Source of the DNA: Caprella mutica
Taxonomy: Eukaryota > Arthropoda > Malacostraca > Amphipoda > Caprellidae
DNA: 64,000 nucleotides
Assembly: GCA_947561585.1 (NCBI GenBank)
Contig: CANNZV010000120.1
Coordinates: 124,001-188,000 of the forward strand
Direction of reading: 5' to 3'
The notes under the pieces are model-generated. The model was not told where the DNA came from. It saw only the letters and a list, made by a program, of their open reading frames with translations, and did no database searches. The translations under genes were made by a program, and so were the position numbers. Positions 23,674 through 35,200 of the stretch are shown here, piece after piece. Numbering within the stretch: the first letter of the stretch is position 1; each line of letters opens with the position of its first letter.

Positions 23674-24014
23674 TATTAGAATTAGGTTAAATTATAGTGG
23701 GTTAACAACGTTAAGACATAAAGTTTATTTTAAAGAGTAATATATGTTTTACAGTTAGAAGTATATTAGAGAGATGTGTGAAGCACATCTCTTACTGAGT
23801 AATGTAAAAGACAGACTGGCTATAGAATTGACATACGGTGCTATATAAGAAGCACCGGAACTGTGTTTGGACTTTAAACCTTAAGTCCGTTTCTCATAAA
23901 AGTAATACATTGTTATTTAAACAATAGCTAATTAATATAGCTCAGCTAATCTAACAGGAAGTTAACATTAAACATATATAAGAGTGTGTAATACATTAAA
24001 CTTAAATTCCAACA
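23674..24014 (-). repeat. 3-prime LTR of copia element
   Basis: 341 bp; on the - strand it starts TGTTGGAATTTAAGTTTAAT and ends CTAATTCTAATA (TG...TA rather than the usual TG...CA). The pol stop codon (23946-23948) lies inside it. It contains an AT-rich TATATAAG stretch near 23847 usable as a core promoter. Confidence 0.92.
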
Positions 24015-25778
24015 CTCCTCCTCACACGACATTATATATTTTTCAGTGCCTATTAATTCAACTAATTTAGTAAATCTATCAGTAGGCAAAGGTTTGGTAA
24101 ATATATCAGCAAGCATATTTTCACTGGGGCAATAAACAAGTTTAATTTTGTTTGAAGCAACAAGATCTCTAATGTAATGAAATTTAATATCAATGTGTTT
24201 CGATCTAGGATGATTTTTAGCAATACAAATTGCTGACTGATTATCCTCAAACAAAACGATAGGATTCTTATTAGGTACTTTAAGATCTAATAGTAATTTA
24301 TTTAGAAATACAGCTTCTTGGGAGGCACCAGAGAGGGAAACATATTCAGCTTCAGTCGTTGATAAAGCAACACATGACTGTTTCACAGAGCGCCAAGAAA
24401 TAATTGAATTATTTAACAGAAAGCATTGGCCAGAAGTACTTTTCCTATCAACTCTGTTACCTGCCCAGTCAGCATCAGAATAACCTATCAAATCAGAATC
24501 TTTATTACCATATGTAATGCCAAGATCAGGTGTGCCCCTTAGGTATCTAAATATTCTCTTAATTGCAGTCCAGTGCTTAGAGTTTGGATTGGAACAAAAT
24601 TTAGAGACATTTCCAACTGCATAAGTTATGTCAGGCCTAGTTTTAGTAGATAGATAAAGTAAAGCACCTACAGCTGACTGATATTTAGTTTTATCTACTA
24701 GTTCACAATCATCAGTAGTTGGTTCCAAATGAGAATTAACATCAGCAGGAGTGGACACTGGTTTACAATTATTGAATTCAAATCTATCTAATAAATCGTT
24801 GACAAATGAAGATTGATTTAATGATATTTTATTTTCGTCTTGTACGACTTTTATGCCTAAGAAATAGGATAATTTTCCTAAGTCTTTCATCTCAAATTTA
24901 GCACTTAAATCAGTCTTGATTTTAGTCAGGTCATCATAGTTCTTACATGCTACAATAATATCATCTACATACACAGAAATGAAGCATGGTGAGTCATTGA
25001 TTACTTTAACATAAATACATGAGTCACAAGAGGACTGAATAAATCCTAAAGATTTAAGATATGCATCCAAAGAATCATTCCAACATTTGGGTGATTGTTT
25101 TAAACCATACATAGATTTGTTTAGTTTGCACACTAAATCTTCAAGATCCCCGTTTAAAAAAGCAGAATTGACATCCAAGTGATGTACAAATAATTTTTGT
25201 TTAGCAGCTAACGATAACATGGTTCGCACCGATTCAAATCTAACTACAGGAGCAAAAATTTCATCATAGTCGATTCCAGGTCTCTGTAAGAAACCCTGAG
25301 CGACTAATCTAGCTTTATATGAAGCCACTCTACCATCAGATCCCTTTTTCTTTTTAAACACCCATTTAGATTTAATGATATTCATGTCTGAGGTAGGTTT
25401 TACGAGTTCAAAAACTTTATGTTTGTCAAAAGCATTTAATTCCCTCTCCATGGCAAGTTTCCATTTAGAGGATTCAGAACCGCTATTAAGAGCCTCAAAT
25501 ACCGACCTAGGTTCGATATTGTTATTCCCATTGACTAATAAACCCTCCTCCTCAAACGGATCAAAGCTATAATCCCAACTACCGTATCTATCAAGAGCTC
25601 GACGCGTTCTAGACGATCGTCTATTTTCCAGTTCAGGATGATCCTCATCTGGTCTGATAGCTGGTTCAGGTTGCACCTCAGGTGCAACTGGAGGATTATA
25701 GTCAGGAGTTTGAATCTCCGGCCCTGCAGGTTCTGAATCTTCTGAAGGGAACACCAGTGGAGAGGTAGGGGGTCTCAA
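23946..25778 (-). pseudogene. copia pol remnant: reverse transcriptase and RNase H
   Basis: 610 codons open. An acidic, proline-rich linker at 1-60 is typical of the region after integrase. RT spans about 105-350, with HHLDVNSAFLNGDL, MYGLKQSP and YVDD (270-273). RNase H spans about 425-570, with YSDADWAG, STTEAEYVSLS and FEDNQSA. The segment between LNGDLE and DLVCKL is short: copia RTs usually have about 16-18 more residues there, including a QPxGF motif, so a small in-frame deletion is likely. No ATG opens the frame; a TGA precedes it and a C5 run at the linker suggests a one-base shift. The protease and integrase that should lie upstream are absent. Confidence 0.9.
24015..24027 (-). promoter_or_regulatory. 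Polypurine tract of copia element
   Basis: On the - strand GTGAGGAGGAG sits directly before the TGTTGG start of the 3-prime LTR, the position required for plus-strand priming. Confidence 0.8.
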
Positions 25779-25804
25779 TCAGTTTCTTAGGTGAAACTGA
25801 TTCA

Positions 25805-26585
25805 TCAAAGGTTACATTCGTTTACATCATTAGGCTGATTTTGAGTTCTGTTAGTTTGAGAATACCGTTTAAATTTAAAGCAGTCTTTCTTCAAGTGGCC
25901 TACTTTCTTACAAAAATGACACTTAATTGACTGTTTAGTTACTGCCGCATCAGTCTGTGTATTCGATAATGCCAAACCATCATTGGATTTAATACTCAAC
26001 TTTTCAGTTTCTCTCCGGAGTGTGTCAGCTACGGTATTCCAGTTAGGAATGTTTGACTGTGCTTCAAGCGCAGTAACTAAAACTTCAAACTGCTCTGGTA
26101 AGGATGATAGTAGACAAATAACTTTATCCTCTTCACTGACCGCTTGATCCAACAAGGCCAGCTCTTGAAAAACTTCAGTTAGTTCTTTCAAATGGGAGTT
26201 GAGTAGTTCAGGAGATTTCAATTTCAAATTGTAGAGTTTCTTCTTCAGACAAAATTTGTTCGCCCACGTGTTTTTCTGAAACGTTTCTTGAAGGGTGGTC
26301 CAGATCAGGTGATCAGGTCCAGACAACGTGTGGATCAGTGGGTTGTCCAACTATGTACAATTGATCAGGTGAAATAGATAGTACTATATCTGCCAACGCT
26401 TTATTCTTCTTAGTTTCATAGTCATCCTTAACAGCAGTTGAAGACGGATCTGGTGGAACTGGTTTAGATCCATCAGCTATAACCATCAGGTTCTCTCTTA
26501 AGAGGTACATTTTCATTTGTACGCTCCATGTAGGGTAATTATTTCCGTCTAGGGGAACAATCCCCTGTAACTTATTTGAAGACAT
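25805..26585 (-). pseudogene. copia gag, frameshifted
   Basis: It starts with ATG at 26585 (MSSNKLQG). The first frame holds the typical N-terminal LDGxNYxTWSxxMK region and stops at 26313. The second frame (from about 26350) continues the UBN2-type gag core and ends with a CX2CX4HX4C zinc knuckle (CHFCKKVGHLKKDC). The break is a 19-bp insertion bounded by direct copies of TCTGGACC, i.e. a short duplication; without it the two frames would be continuous. It makes the nucleocapsid of virus-like particles in intact family members. Confidence 0.88.
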
Positions 26586-27070
26586 GTTTTCATGTATTTA
26601 TTATCATTCAATACTTAACAAACATAAACAAACAAATCAGTTAAATTGATTTACTGTTTAACTGAATTGATATTTAATCAGGATTAATTATTCTAGTTCA
26701 TAAGAATAAATTCACAGAATGTAATTATTAATATTCCAATTGGAACAGCAACACAGTCTTAGTTCGCAAGAATCTTTTGTTGAAAGACTGTTTACCAAAG
26801 GATAAAGTCACAGATTTAAAGGTAATCTGTGACCTTCTCTTGACACCTCTTCCTCAAAGAATAATGAATAATTATACGAGACGAACAAGTACAGATCGAG
26901 ATATCAGTCAATATATTATTGACCTCAATAGCGCATTAGCAAGGTATGCTTACACAAACATTCGTGCGTATAGGTGTCATTGAGTTAACACTGATCACTG
27001 TACTTAAGTCACTTGATTACTCAATATACTTCTAAGTGTTTTTAAACATAATTTGATTTATAAACTCTTA
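26586..27070 (-). other. copia 5-prime leader
   Basis: Untranslated leader between primer site and gag ATG. A 68-codon open frame on the + strand (26777-26983) lies antisense in it and shows no features. Confidence 0.7.
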
Positions 27071-27089
27071 TCGTCCTGGGCCCATAACC
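27071..27089 (-). promoter_or_regulatory. Primer-binding site matching initiator tRNA-Met anticodon stem-loop
   Basis: On the - strand GGTTATGGGCCCAGGACGA begins immediately after the 5-prime LTR. GGTTATGGGCCCAG is complementary to the anticodon arm of tRNA-iMet (CTGGGCCCATAACC, anticodon CAT). This is the half-tRNA priming described for Drosophila copia, not 3-prime CCA-end priming. Confidence 0.85.
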
Positions 27090-27430
27090 TATTAGAATTA
27101 GGTTAAATTATAGTGGGTTAACAACGTTTAGACATAGAGTTTATTTTAAAGAGTAATATATGTTTTACAGTTAGAAGTATATTAGAGAGATGTGTGAAGC
27201 ACATCTCTTACTGAGTAATGTAAAAGACAGACTGGCTATAGAATTGACATAAGGTGCTATATAAGAAGCACCGGAACTGTGTTCGAACTTTAAACCTTAA
27301 GTCCGTTTCTCATAAAAGTAATACATTGTTATTTAAACAATAGGTAATTAATATAGCTCAGCCAATCTAACAGGAAGTTAACATTAAACATATATAAGAG
27401 TGAGTAATACATTAAACTAAAATTCCAACA
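27090..27430 (-). repeat. 5-prime LTR of copia element
   Basis: 341 bp, same length as the other LTR, followed on the + strand by the TAAAC target duplication. About nine substitutions between the LTRs indicate some time since insertion. Confidence 0.92.
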
Positions 27431-27751
27431 TAAACTTCGTCTTAAAGCTTTCACTATTTTAATACACGCAATGTTGACCCGTCATAACCATTTTCTTTTA
27501 TTCTAATTGATACACAAATGAATTTAAGGAATTACAAATTATTATAAAGTAGCGTGTTTCCTACCCCGTTCTTATTACCATTTGTAATAACTCTTGAGTT
27601 GTACTTTGATAATAAAAGCGGGGCCAGCCTGTATGATGAATTTCAGTAGCTATAATACAACAAACTCGACATTTTATTTAATCAGAGAAAACTTCCCAAT
27701 CACTGATTTGATAAAGTAGGACTTTAGCTAAATCAAAGATTCAAGTGACCT

Positions 27752-30414
27752 TCCCCAATCACCGAACACTCCCCAAATCACCGAACACTCCCCAAATCAC
27801 CGAACACTCCCCAAATCACCGAACACTCCCCAAATCACCGAACACTCCCCAAATCACCGAACACTCCCCAAATCACCGAACACTCCCCAAATCACCGAAC
27901 ACTCCCCAAATCACCGAACACTCCCCAAATCACCGAACACTCTCAAAATCACCGAACACTCTCAAAATCACCGAACACTCTCAAAATCACCGAACACTCT
28001 CCAAATCACCGAACACTCTCCAAATCTCGAACACTCTCCAAATCACCGAACACTCTCCAAATCACCGAACACTCTCCAAATCACCGAACACTCTCAAAAT
28101 CACCGAACACTCTCAAAATCACCGAACACTCTCAAAATCACCGAACACTCTCAAAATCACCGAACACTCTCAAAATCACCGAACACTCTCCAAATCACCG
28201 AACACTCTCCAAATCACCGAACACTCTCCATATCACCGAACACTCTCCAAATCACCGAACACTCTTCAAATCACCGAACACTCTTCAAATCACCGAACAC
28301 TCTCCAAATCATCGAACACTCTCCAAATCATCGAACACTCTCCAAATCATCGAACACTCTCCAAATCACCGAACACTCCCCAAATCACCGAACACTCCCC
28401 AAATCACCGAACACTCTCAAAATCACCGAACACTCTCAAAATCACCGAACACTCTCAAAATCACCGAACACTCTCAAAATCACCGAACACTCTCCAAATC
28501 ACCGAACACTCTCCAAATCTCGAACACTCTCCAAATCACCGAACACTCTCCAAATCACCGAACACTCTCCAAATCACCGAACACTCTCCAAATCACCGAA
28601 CACTCTCAAAATCACCGAACACTCTCCAAATCACCGAACACTCTCCAAATCTCGAACACTCTCCAAATCACCGAACACTCTCCAAATCACCGAACACTCT
28701 CCAAATCACCGAACACTCTCCAAATCACCGAACACTCTCAAAATCACCGAACACTCTCAAAATCACCGAACACTCTCAAAATCACCGAACACTCTCAAAA
28801 TCACCGAACACTCTCAAAATCACCGAACACTCTCCAAATCACCGAACACTCTCCAAATCACCGAACACTCTCCATATCACCGAACACTCTCCAAATCACC
28901 GAACACTCTTCAAATCACCGAACACTCTTCAAATCACCGAACACTCTCCAAATCATCGAACACTCTCCAAATCATCGAACACTCTCCAAATCATCGAACA
29001 CTCTCCAAATCATCGAACACTCTCCAAATCTCCGAACACTCTCCAAATCTCGAACACTCTCCAAATCACCGAACACTCTCCAAATCACCGAACACTCTCC
29101 AAATCACCGAACACTCTCCAAATCACCGAACACTCTCAAAATCACCGAACACTCTCAAAATCACCGAACACTCTCAAAATCACCGAACACTCTCAAAATC
29201 ACCGAACACTCTCAAAATCACCGAACACTCTCCAAATCACCGAACACTCTCCAAATCACCGAACACTCTCCATATCACCGAACACTCTCCAAATCACCGA
29301 ACACTCTTCAAATCACCGAACACTCTTCAAATCACCGAACACTCTCCAAATCATCGAACACTCTCCAAATCATCGAACACTCTCCAAATCATCGAACACT
29401 CTCCAAATCATCGAACACTCTCCAAATCTCCGAACACTCTCCAAATCTCCGAACACTCTCCAAATCACCGAACACTCTCCAAATCACCGAACACTCTCCA
29501 AATCACCGAACACTCTCCAAATCACCGAACACTCTCCAAATCACCGAACACTCTCCAAATCACCGAACACTCTCCAAATCACCGAACACTCTCCAAATCA
29601 CCGAACACTCTCCAAATCACCGAACACTCTCAAAATCACCGAACACTCTCAAAATCACCGAACACTCTCAAAATCACCGAACACTCTCAAAATCACCGAA
29701 CACTCTCAAAATCACCGAACACTCTCCAAATCACCGAACACTCTCCAAATCACCGAACACTCTCCAAATCACCGAACACTCTCCAAATCACCGAACACTC
29801 TTCAAATCACCGAACACTCTTCAAATCACCGAACACTCTCCAAATCATCGAACACTCTCCAAATCATCGAACACTCTCCAAATCATCGAACACTCTCCAA
29901 ATCATCGAACACTCTCCAAATCTCCGAACACTCTCCAAATCTCCGAACACTCTCCAAATCACCGAACACTCTCCAAATCACCGAACACTCTCCAAATCAC
30001 CGAACACTCTCCAAATCACCGAACACTCTCCAAATCACCGAACACTCTCCAAATCACCGAACACTCTCCAAATCACCGAACACTCTCCAAATCACCGAAC
30101 ACTCCAAATCACCGAACACTCTCCAAATCACCGAACACTCTCCAAATCACCGAACACTCTCCAAATCACCGAACACTCTCCAAATCACCGAACACTCTCC
30201 AAATCACCGAACACTCTCCAAATCACCGAACACTCTCCAAATCACCGAACACTCTCCAAATCACCGAACACTCTCCAAATCACCGAACACTCTCCAAATC
30301 ACCGAACACTCTCCAAATCACCGAACACTCTCCAAATCACCGAACACTCTCCAAATCACCGAACACTCTCCAAATCACCGAACACTCTCCAAATCACCGA
30401 ACACTCCCCAAATC
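27752..30414 (+). repeat. 19-bp minisatellite, about 140 units with higher-order structure
   Basis: Unit CACCGAACACTCTCCAAAT. Variants: CTCCCC in the first ten units, CTCAAAAT in runs of three to five, CTTCAAAT in pairs, ATCATCG in runs of three or four, TCCATAT, and short units ATCTCGAA. The ordered series (AAAAT run, two or three standard, CATAT, standard, TTCAAAT pair, CATCG run) recurs with CTTCAAAT pairs near 28264, 28908, 29306 and 29799, i.e. blocks of about 400-640 bp. Because 19 is not divisible by 3 and no phase makes a stop, all three frames read open; the apparent 917-codon frame is not evidence of a protein. Confidence 0.95.
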
Positions 30415-30417
30415 ATT

Positions 30418-30450
30418 GGTGAACACTACCGAACAATGGTAGTGTTCACC
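30418..30450. repeat. Palindrome at the end of the 19-bp array
   Basis: GGTGAACACTACC, loop GAACAAT, GGTAGTGTTCACC: a perfect 13-bp stem. Each arm resembles the GAACACT core of the minisatellite unit, one arm inverted, and a further GATGAACACTATAACC follows, so this looks like the array flank or seed. Confidence 0.75.
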
Positions 30451-30559
30451 GATGAACACTATAACCAATTCATCGTCGAATGGGTAATTGTTTCTTAGTT
30501 AGTTCGTCCCTCCGTAACGATTTCAGTAAATAGATATATAGAAATTCGCTAGTCATGAC

Positions 30560-31478
30560 TAGAGCCCGGACTTTTAGGACCTTTAAAAAAGGCATTTTAG
30601 GACCTAAAAAATGCATTTAAGGACCTAAAAATGGCCTTTTAGGACCTGTCGAGGCATTTTAGGACCTAAATACAATATTTTAGGACTTATGCATACACTT
30701 TTAAGATTAATAAATAGGTATTTATAACGAATGAATCAGCATTGTGAAATACAAAATTGACAGCTTTTAGTCAGAAAAAATGGTGAAAACAAATAAATAA
30801 TTCATCCCTTAAAAATTATATGAATCTAGTTTATAGTATATTTATTCAAAATTAACCTAAAAGTATTATAAAAAAAGTTAGGTAAATTGAAAATCATGAA
30901 ATGAATCTAATTCCAATATTAAATTCGAAATTTCCTCAGTTTAAACAAATCATACATTAGATAATTAGACCGATTAAGATACTCTGAAATTGTTGTACAG
31001 CAAAAATCACTTACAAGACAAAACACAATTTTTGTCGCCTGGCAGTTTTTCTATTGTAAATATTACTAATGTCCCTAAGTTCTACACATCTCTCTCTTTG
31101 AATAGTTTATCATTCACTATTTTGTGCATGGCAGAGTCTGTGCTAAAAAAATGATGCAAAAAATCACAGAAAACTAGATACAGTGGTGACTATACTAATT
31201 CTTGAAGTAATATAAGTAGTTTATTTGTATAATAATTCAGACAGATTTTGATTGAATTATAACGTTCTATAAATTTGTCAAAATAACCCATCAACTTTAC
31301 CGACTTACCAAATTATTTAATAATATAAAAAGCCCAAAATAAGACTTCGCATCATTTTAGGTGTTTATGATATTTTAGGAGTTTATGGCATTTTAAGGAC
31401 TTTATGGCATTAATTGACTCTATTGCATTTATTGACTTTATGGCATTTTAGGACTTTATGGCATTTGTCCGGGCTCTA
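30560..31478. mobile_element. Non-autonomous hAT-type element
   Basis: TIR TAGAGCCCGGAC at 30560 and its exact inverse ending at 31478, flanked by perfect 8-bp duplications GTCATGAC (30552-30559, 31479-31486) that fit the hAT target pattern nTnnnnAn. Subterminal repeats of TTTTAGGACCTAAA/GGCATTTTAGGAC type lie at both ends, as in hAT elements. The interior (about 31000-31185) shares sequence with 41240-41465 in another element. No transposase. Confidence 0.85.
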
Positions 31479-31486
31479 GTCATGAC

Positions 31487-32254
31487 TAATGATACTCCAA
31501 ATTCGATGTTTTATTAAAATTTATGTCATTATGGAGTGCCATTTAAATTTATTCAAAACATATTTGCTGATTAAAAATTAAAATATATTTATCATCCTGT
31601 GGAATTACCACTGGTTCTGCTAGTTTTTCTTTTAAGTTTTAGTGCTACTTTAATCTTTTGGACACAGCGCTAGAGTCACCGCATTGACTTCTTTTTACAA
31701 ATTTTACAGGATTCTCCTCTGCATTTTCCGGGAAGAAAGCTCTCTTGGGATTTTTGCTTAGTTAAGTTAGTTACCTCTTACTTTTAAGAGCACTTTCACC
31801 TCATAGTGCAGCTGTCGTATTTCATGGTGCCTGTATTCACGAAGTAACTTCTTCATCCATTTTCACTTAATTCATGTATCCACTTTCCTAATGACTGCTT
31901 CCTTGTAGTCCCTTTTACTTTTATTATTCTAGCATAAGATTTTTTAAGCAGATGTCAAATGTTTTACGAAACTATGTGTAGAAAAGTAAGTTGCGATTAC
32001 GGCTGAACTAATTTCTTCGGCGATCTACATAATATTTAATCTAAAAGTTTAAATTTGTATAGTAAAATATTCTGATATTTTGCAAGCCATTATTATTTTA
32101 ATCTAGCTTGACTAATTTTAAAATTTATTTTTAAAATAACTATATTTTAAATTATGATAGCAACATTTTATTTAACATTATATCCGTATTTTCTTATCCC
32201 ATTAGCTTCTAACTCCATTTTTTGCAGTGATGTGTTAAATAAATACTACTTTAA
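31487..32254 (+). other. Upstream region of gene C
   Basis: Holds a diverged SINE-like copy (31620-31970) and a putative acceptor (CATTTTTTGCAG) ending at 32227. An in-frame TAA directly precedes the gene C ATG, so the 28 bases before the ATG would be 5-prime UTR and an upstream non-coding exon is likely. Confidence 0.5.
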
Positions 32255-35200
32255 ATGTTTAGAACTAACCCCAAAATGGGTGAAATTGACAAAATAGAGG
32301 AAATGGTCCTCAGATCGATGGAAAAGAAAGGTGTAGAGAAGATAATAATATGCATAGATCTAAACAAGAAACCCAGGCAGTATTCTCCCCATTGTATCTT
32401 GACAGATTCTGTTTACAGGAGTGGATTGACTTACAATGTTGTTCAGGAACGAAACGATACGTACTGCGCTAGAGTCAATAAGAAAGCTGTTCATCGCATG
32501 TCATTTGACCAGAAGATTAAACAGAAGAAAGCTCAAATTGCTGTTTCAACAGCTCTTCTCCAAAAGCTGTCTAAAATGTGTCCCTTGTACGTGATTCCTA
32601 GGGTTAACAGGATAAAGGAGTCGAAAGGGTCAAGATCCAGGGAAATAATCCAGAAGAGCAAGATGATCAATGGCGTGGTGCTCAGTGAAAGTGACAGGAA
32701 GAACAAGAATGTTCTAAATGAAGAGAATCCTGGTTACAAGATTATGATGTTGATGGGATTCGGGACCAAGGGTGGAAAAGGCTTGGGGAAAAATGAGTCT
32801 GGTACTGTGGATCCCGTTGACTTTAAGTTGTGGGATGCTAAAATGGGGCTGGGTTTGAAGGGCGGATCAGCAGACATCATGAGACGAGTGTCAGCCACTT
32901 TATCAGAGTTCTCACTCAATTTGAATGATTTCTCTGGGGTAAAACATCTGCTGTTCCCCCAGACAATGTTCACACTAAAGCAGCAAAAATTACTGAAAAT
33001 GACATTGAAAGAGCACAAAAGTCTGAAATTCGGTAGTTTTACTTCGGCATCGAAAACTTATTTTTTGGTGTCTAAGAAACTTATACACGAAGAAATATTA
33101 GATGATATTCGCCTGGGTAGATTTTCTCGTCAATATATTTTCGAACAGGGAACCTATGACCTGACTGAATTCTGCCGGTAAGTTAAATCGAAAATGAATG
33201 GTGAGATGAAGAGTTGAAAAATAAATGAACATTTATGGATTATTTTCTTTATGAACTGAGTTTTTTTTTGTCATTCCCATCTAAACTTTATGAAGGTAAC
33301 TAATTCTATTAAGTTTATAAATTTATATGTTCATACAGTAGGAGTCAAAAAAAGTGGGTACGAAATTAAAATCGTCATAACTTTAACAAGAACCACTGTA
33401 TTTTCGTGTGTTTTTCTTTGGCTAACGCAGTATTTTGTCAACTATAGCAACATTGTTCGTTTGTTTTCCTATTTCAATAGTTTTTCTACAGAGTGATCAT
33501 AAGTAGAGAGTGGTTAAAAAGCTCTTGCGCGAGATAGAAATTAATAAGCGATATCAAAATAGGTTTGTTCATCCAATACTTTTTTAGTTATAGTAAAGAA
33601 ACAATTGAATATTGCGAAAACCTAAAGTAAATCATTCTTAACCAAAAACTCCCATTATCCCACTTTTTTTAAATACATGTAACATGTGTATTCAATGCAC
33701 CCGTTTTCTGACTGCTTTCATTGATCTTTCGATCACGTACGGATTAGCTTTCAAGAAATCCACATCATGCGTTATTAGCCGGTGAGGAGGAGCATACATC
33801 ATTTTACAAATAACTCCACAAGAAAAAATCGCAAGCCATTAAATCTGAGCTCCTCTGAGACATTCAATTGCACTACCCTTGGAAATGACTCGGATGCTCG
33901 AAAACTTCTCTCGGTCGTTCTCAGTCGCAAGTGTCCTGAGCACCATCCTTCATCCACCATATTGGATTCAGTCTCTCTCCATAAATCTGTCGTAGTTACT
34001 AAAATATCAGCTGATTCAAGATAAGGTTTCTTAAAATCATGCTAATTTTCGGGGATAAAACTTCCTCTTTTGATAAGCAAGGTTTGAAATAAGCTCGCGC
34101 TAGAGTTTTTCACCACCGTTTACTTATGATCATCCAGTAGGAAAACTAATAGAAATAGGAAAACAAACGAACAATATTGTTATAGCTGACAAAATTCTGC
34201 ATTAGTCAAAGATAACCACACGGAAATACTGTAATTCTTGTTACCAAATATCGTACCCACTTTTTTTTTACTCCTACTGTATAGCTCTCAGGGTTCTATC
34301 CAGAAGATGCCTATTGTGAATGGATGGAATTTGAATTGTCTCTATTATTTTTTATAATTTTAGCACGTTGTAATTTTGAATGATACTACTTTCCAACTAC
34401 TAAGTCTTGAGGTTCTTGAGTTAGGTAATCTCTTAGCCTTCACTCACTATCACCTCTCTATTTTCCTCTACCGTCCGTGAGTGCTTGTGTCTCTTTTCGT
34501 CACATTCTTGGTAAGTGACTTTACCTATTCAAGGAATAGCTTTTCTGCATACCTAATTAGTAATTTCCTGTTTGATTTCATCCTTCGTACTTTCTTATTT
34601 TCTATTTTCCTTACTAAATTTATTAGTTAACTACATGTACTTGTCTATTTTAGCTGCTATAATTAGATTAGTTTTCTAGAAATTCACGGTAAAACTGAAG
34701 GTTAAATTATTAGTTGGTTATTTCTGGTGGTAGAAAAATACCTGTAATTTTATTGCTGGTAACTTAATCTATACATAATTATTTCCCTAGGAATCAAAAA
34801 CCCAACTCTGTTCCTAAGAAAATGTCGTCTACTGCTAGCCAATGTGGTGAAGATAGAAATTCTGTTATTTGCTTACCCAGTGTCATTCACGCTGCTGAAG
34901 ATTCACCTGATGTATCTTATGTCAAAACAAAGTTCATCAAATCTACAAAAGGACGCTTACTTGCTAATCTCAACGATCCAAACAACAATGCTGACATGCA
35001 AGCAAAACAAATCACCGGTTCTGCTATAACAGATCATTCAGAGCGGATGACCTCTAGTCCTGGTACTCCATTTTCAATCAGGAGCATTTGGAATGGGAAC
35101 AAAGATCCAAAGGAGCCTAACAGTGTGGACATTATAGATACTGGTAAAAGAAACTGGAACTCTTTCGTTCAAACGCAGGAAGAGCAACTGAGTTCTGATT

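Larger units (their letters stand above)
23674..27430 (-). mobile_element. Ty1/copia LTR retrotransposon, internally deleted
   Basis: Two 341-bp LTRs (about 97% alike, nine differences by eye) flank gag and pol. Flanking 5-bp direct repeats TAAAC (23669-23673 and 27431-27435) are a perfect target-site duplication. The primer site abuts the 5-prime LTR and the polypurine tract abuts the 3-prime LTR. Total length is 3757 bp against about 5 kb for complete copia elements: protease and integrase are missing between the gag zinc knuckle and the RT linker. With that loss and two frame defects, this copy can move only in trans. Confidence 0.95.
33178..34790 (+). other. Gene C intron between modules
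   Basis: Donor GTAAGT at 33178; acceptor TTATTTCCCTAG ending at 34790. Contains the TIR element 33336-34279 and a SINE-like copy (34300-34620), which explain why it is about 20 times longer than the homologous 79-bp intron of gene B. Confidence 0.75.

Noticed and set aside
26777..26983. 68-codon + strand frame with DLNSALARYAYTNI
   Set aside because: Antisense to the copia leader, no domain and no splice or start context.
27752..30414. CRISPR-like regular repeat array
   Set aside because: Units are head-to-tail with no unique spacers, and the DNA is eukaryotic with introns and LTR elements.
27745..30498. 917-codon open frame
   Set aside because: It lies wholly in the 19-bp minisatellite; the unit lacks stops in all phases, and the frame encodes only a 19-residue repeat without an independent start, splice or domain signal.
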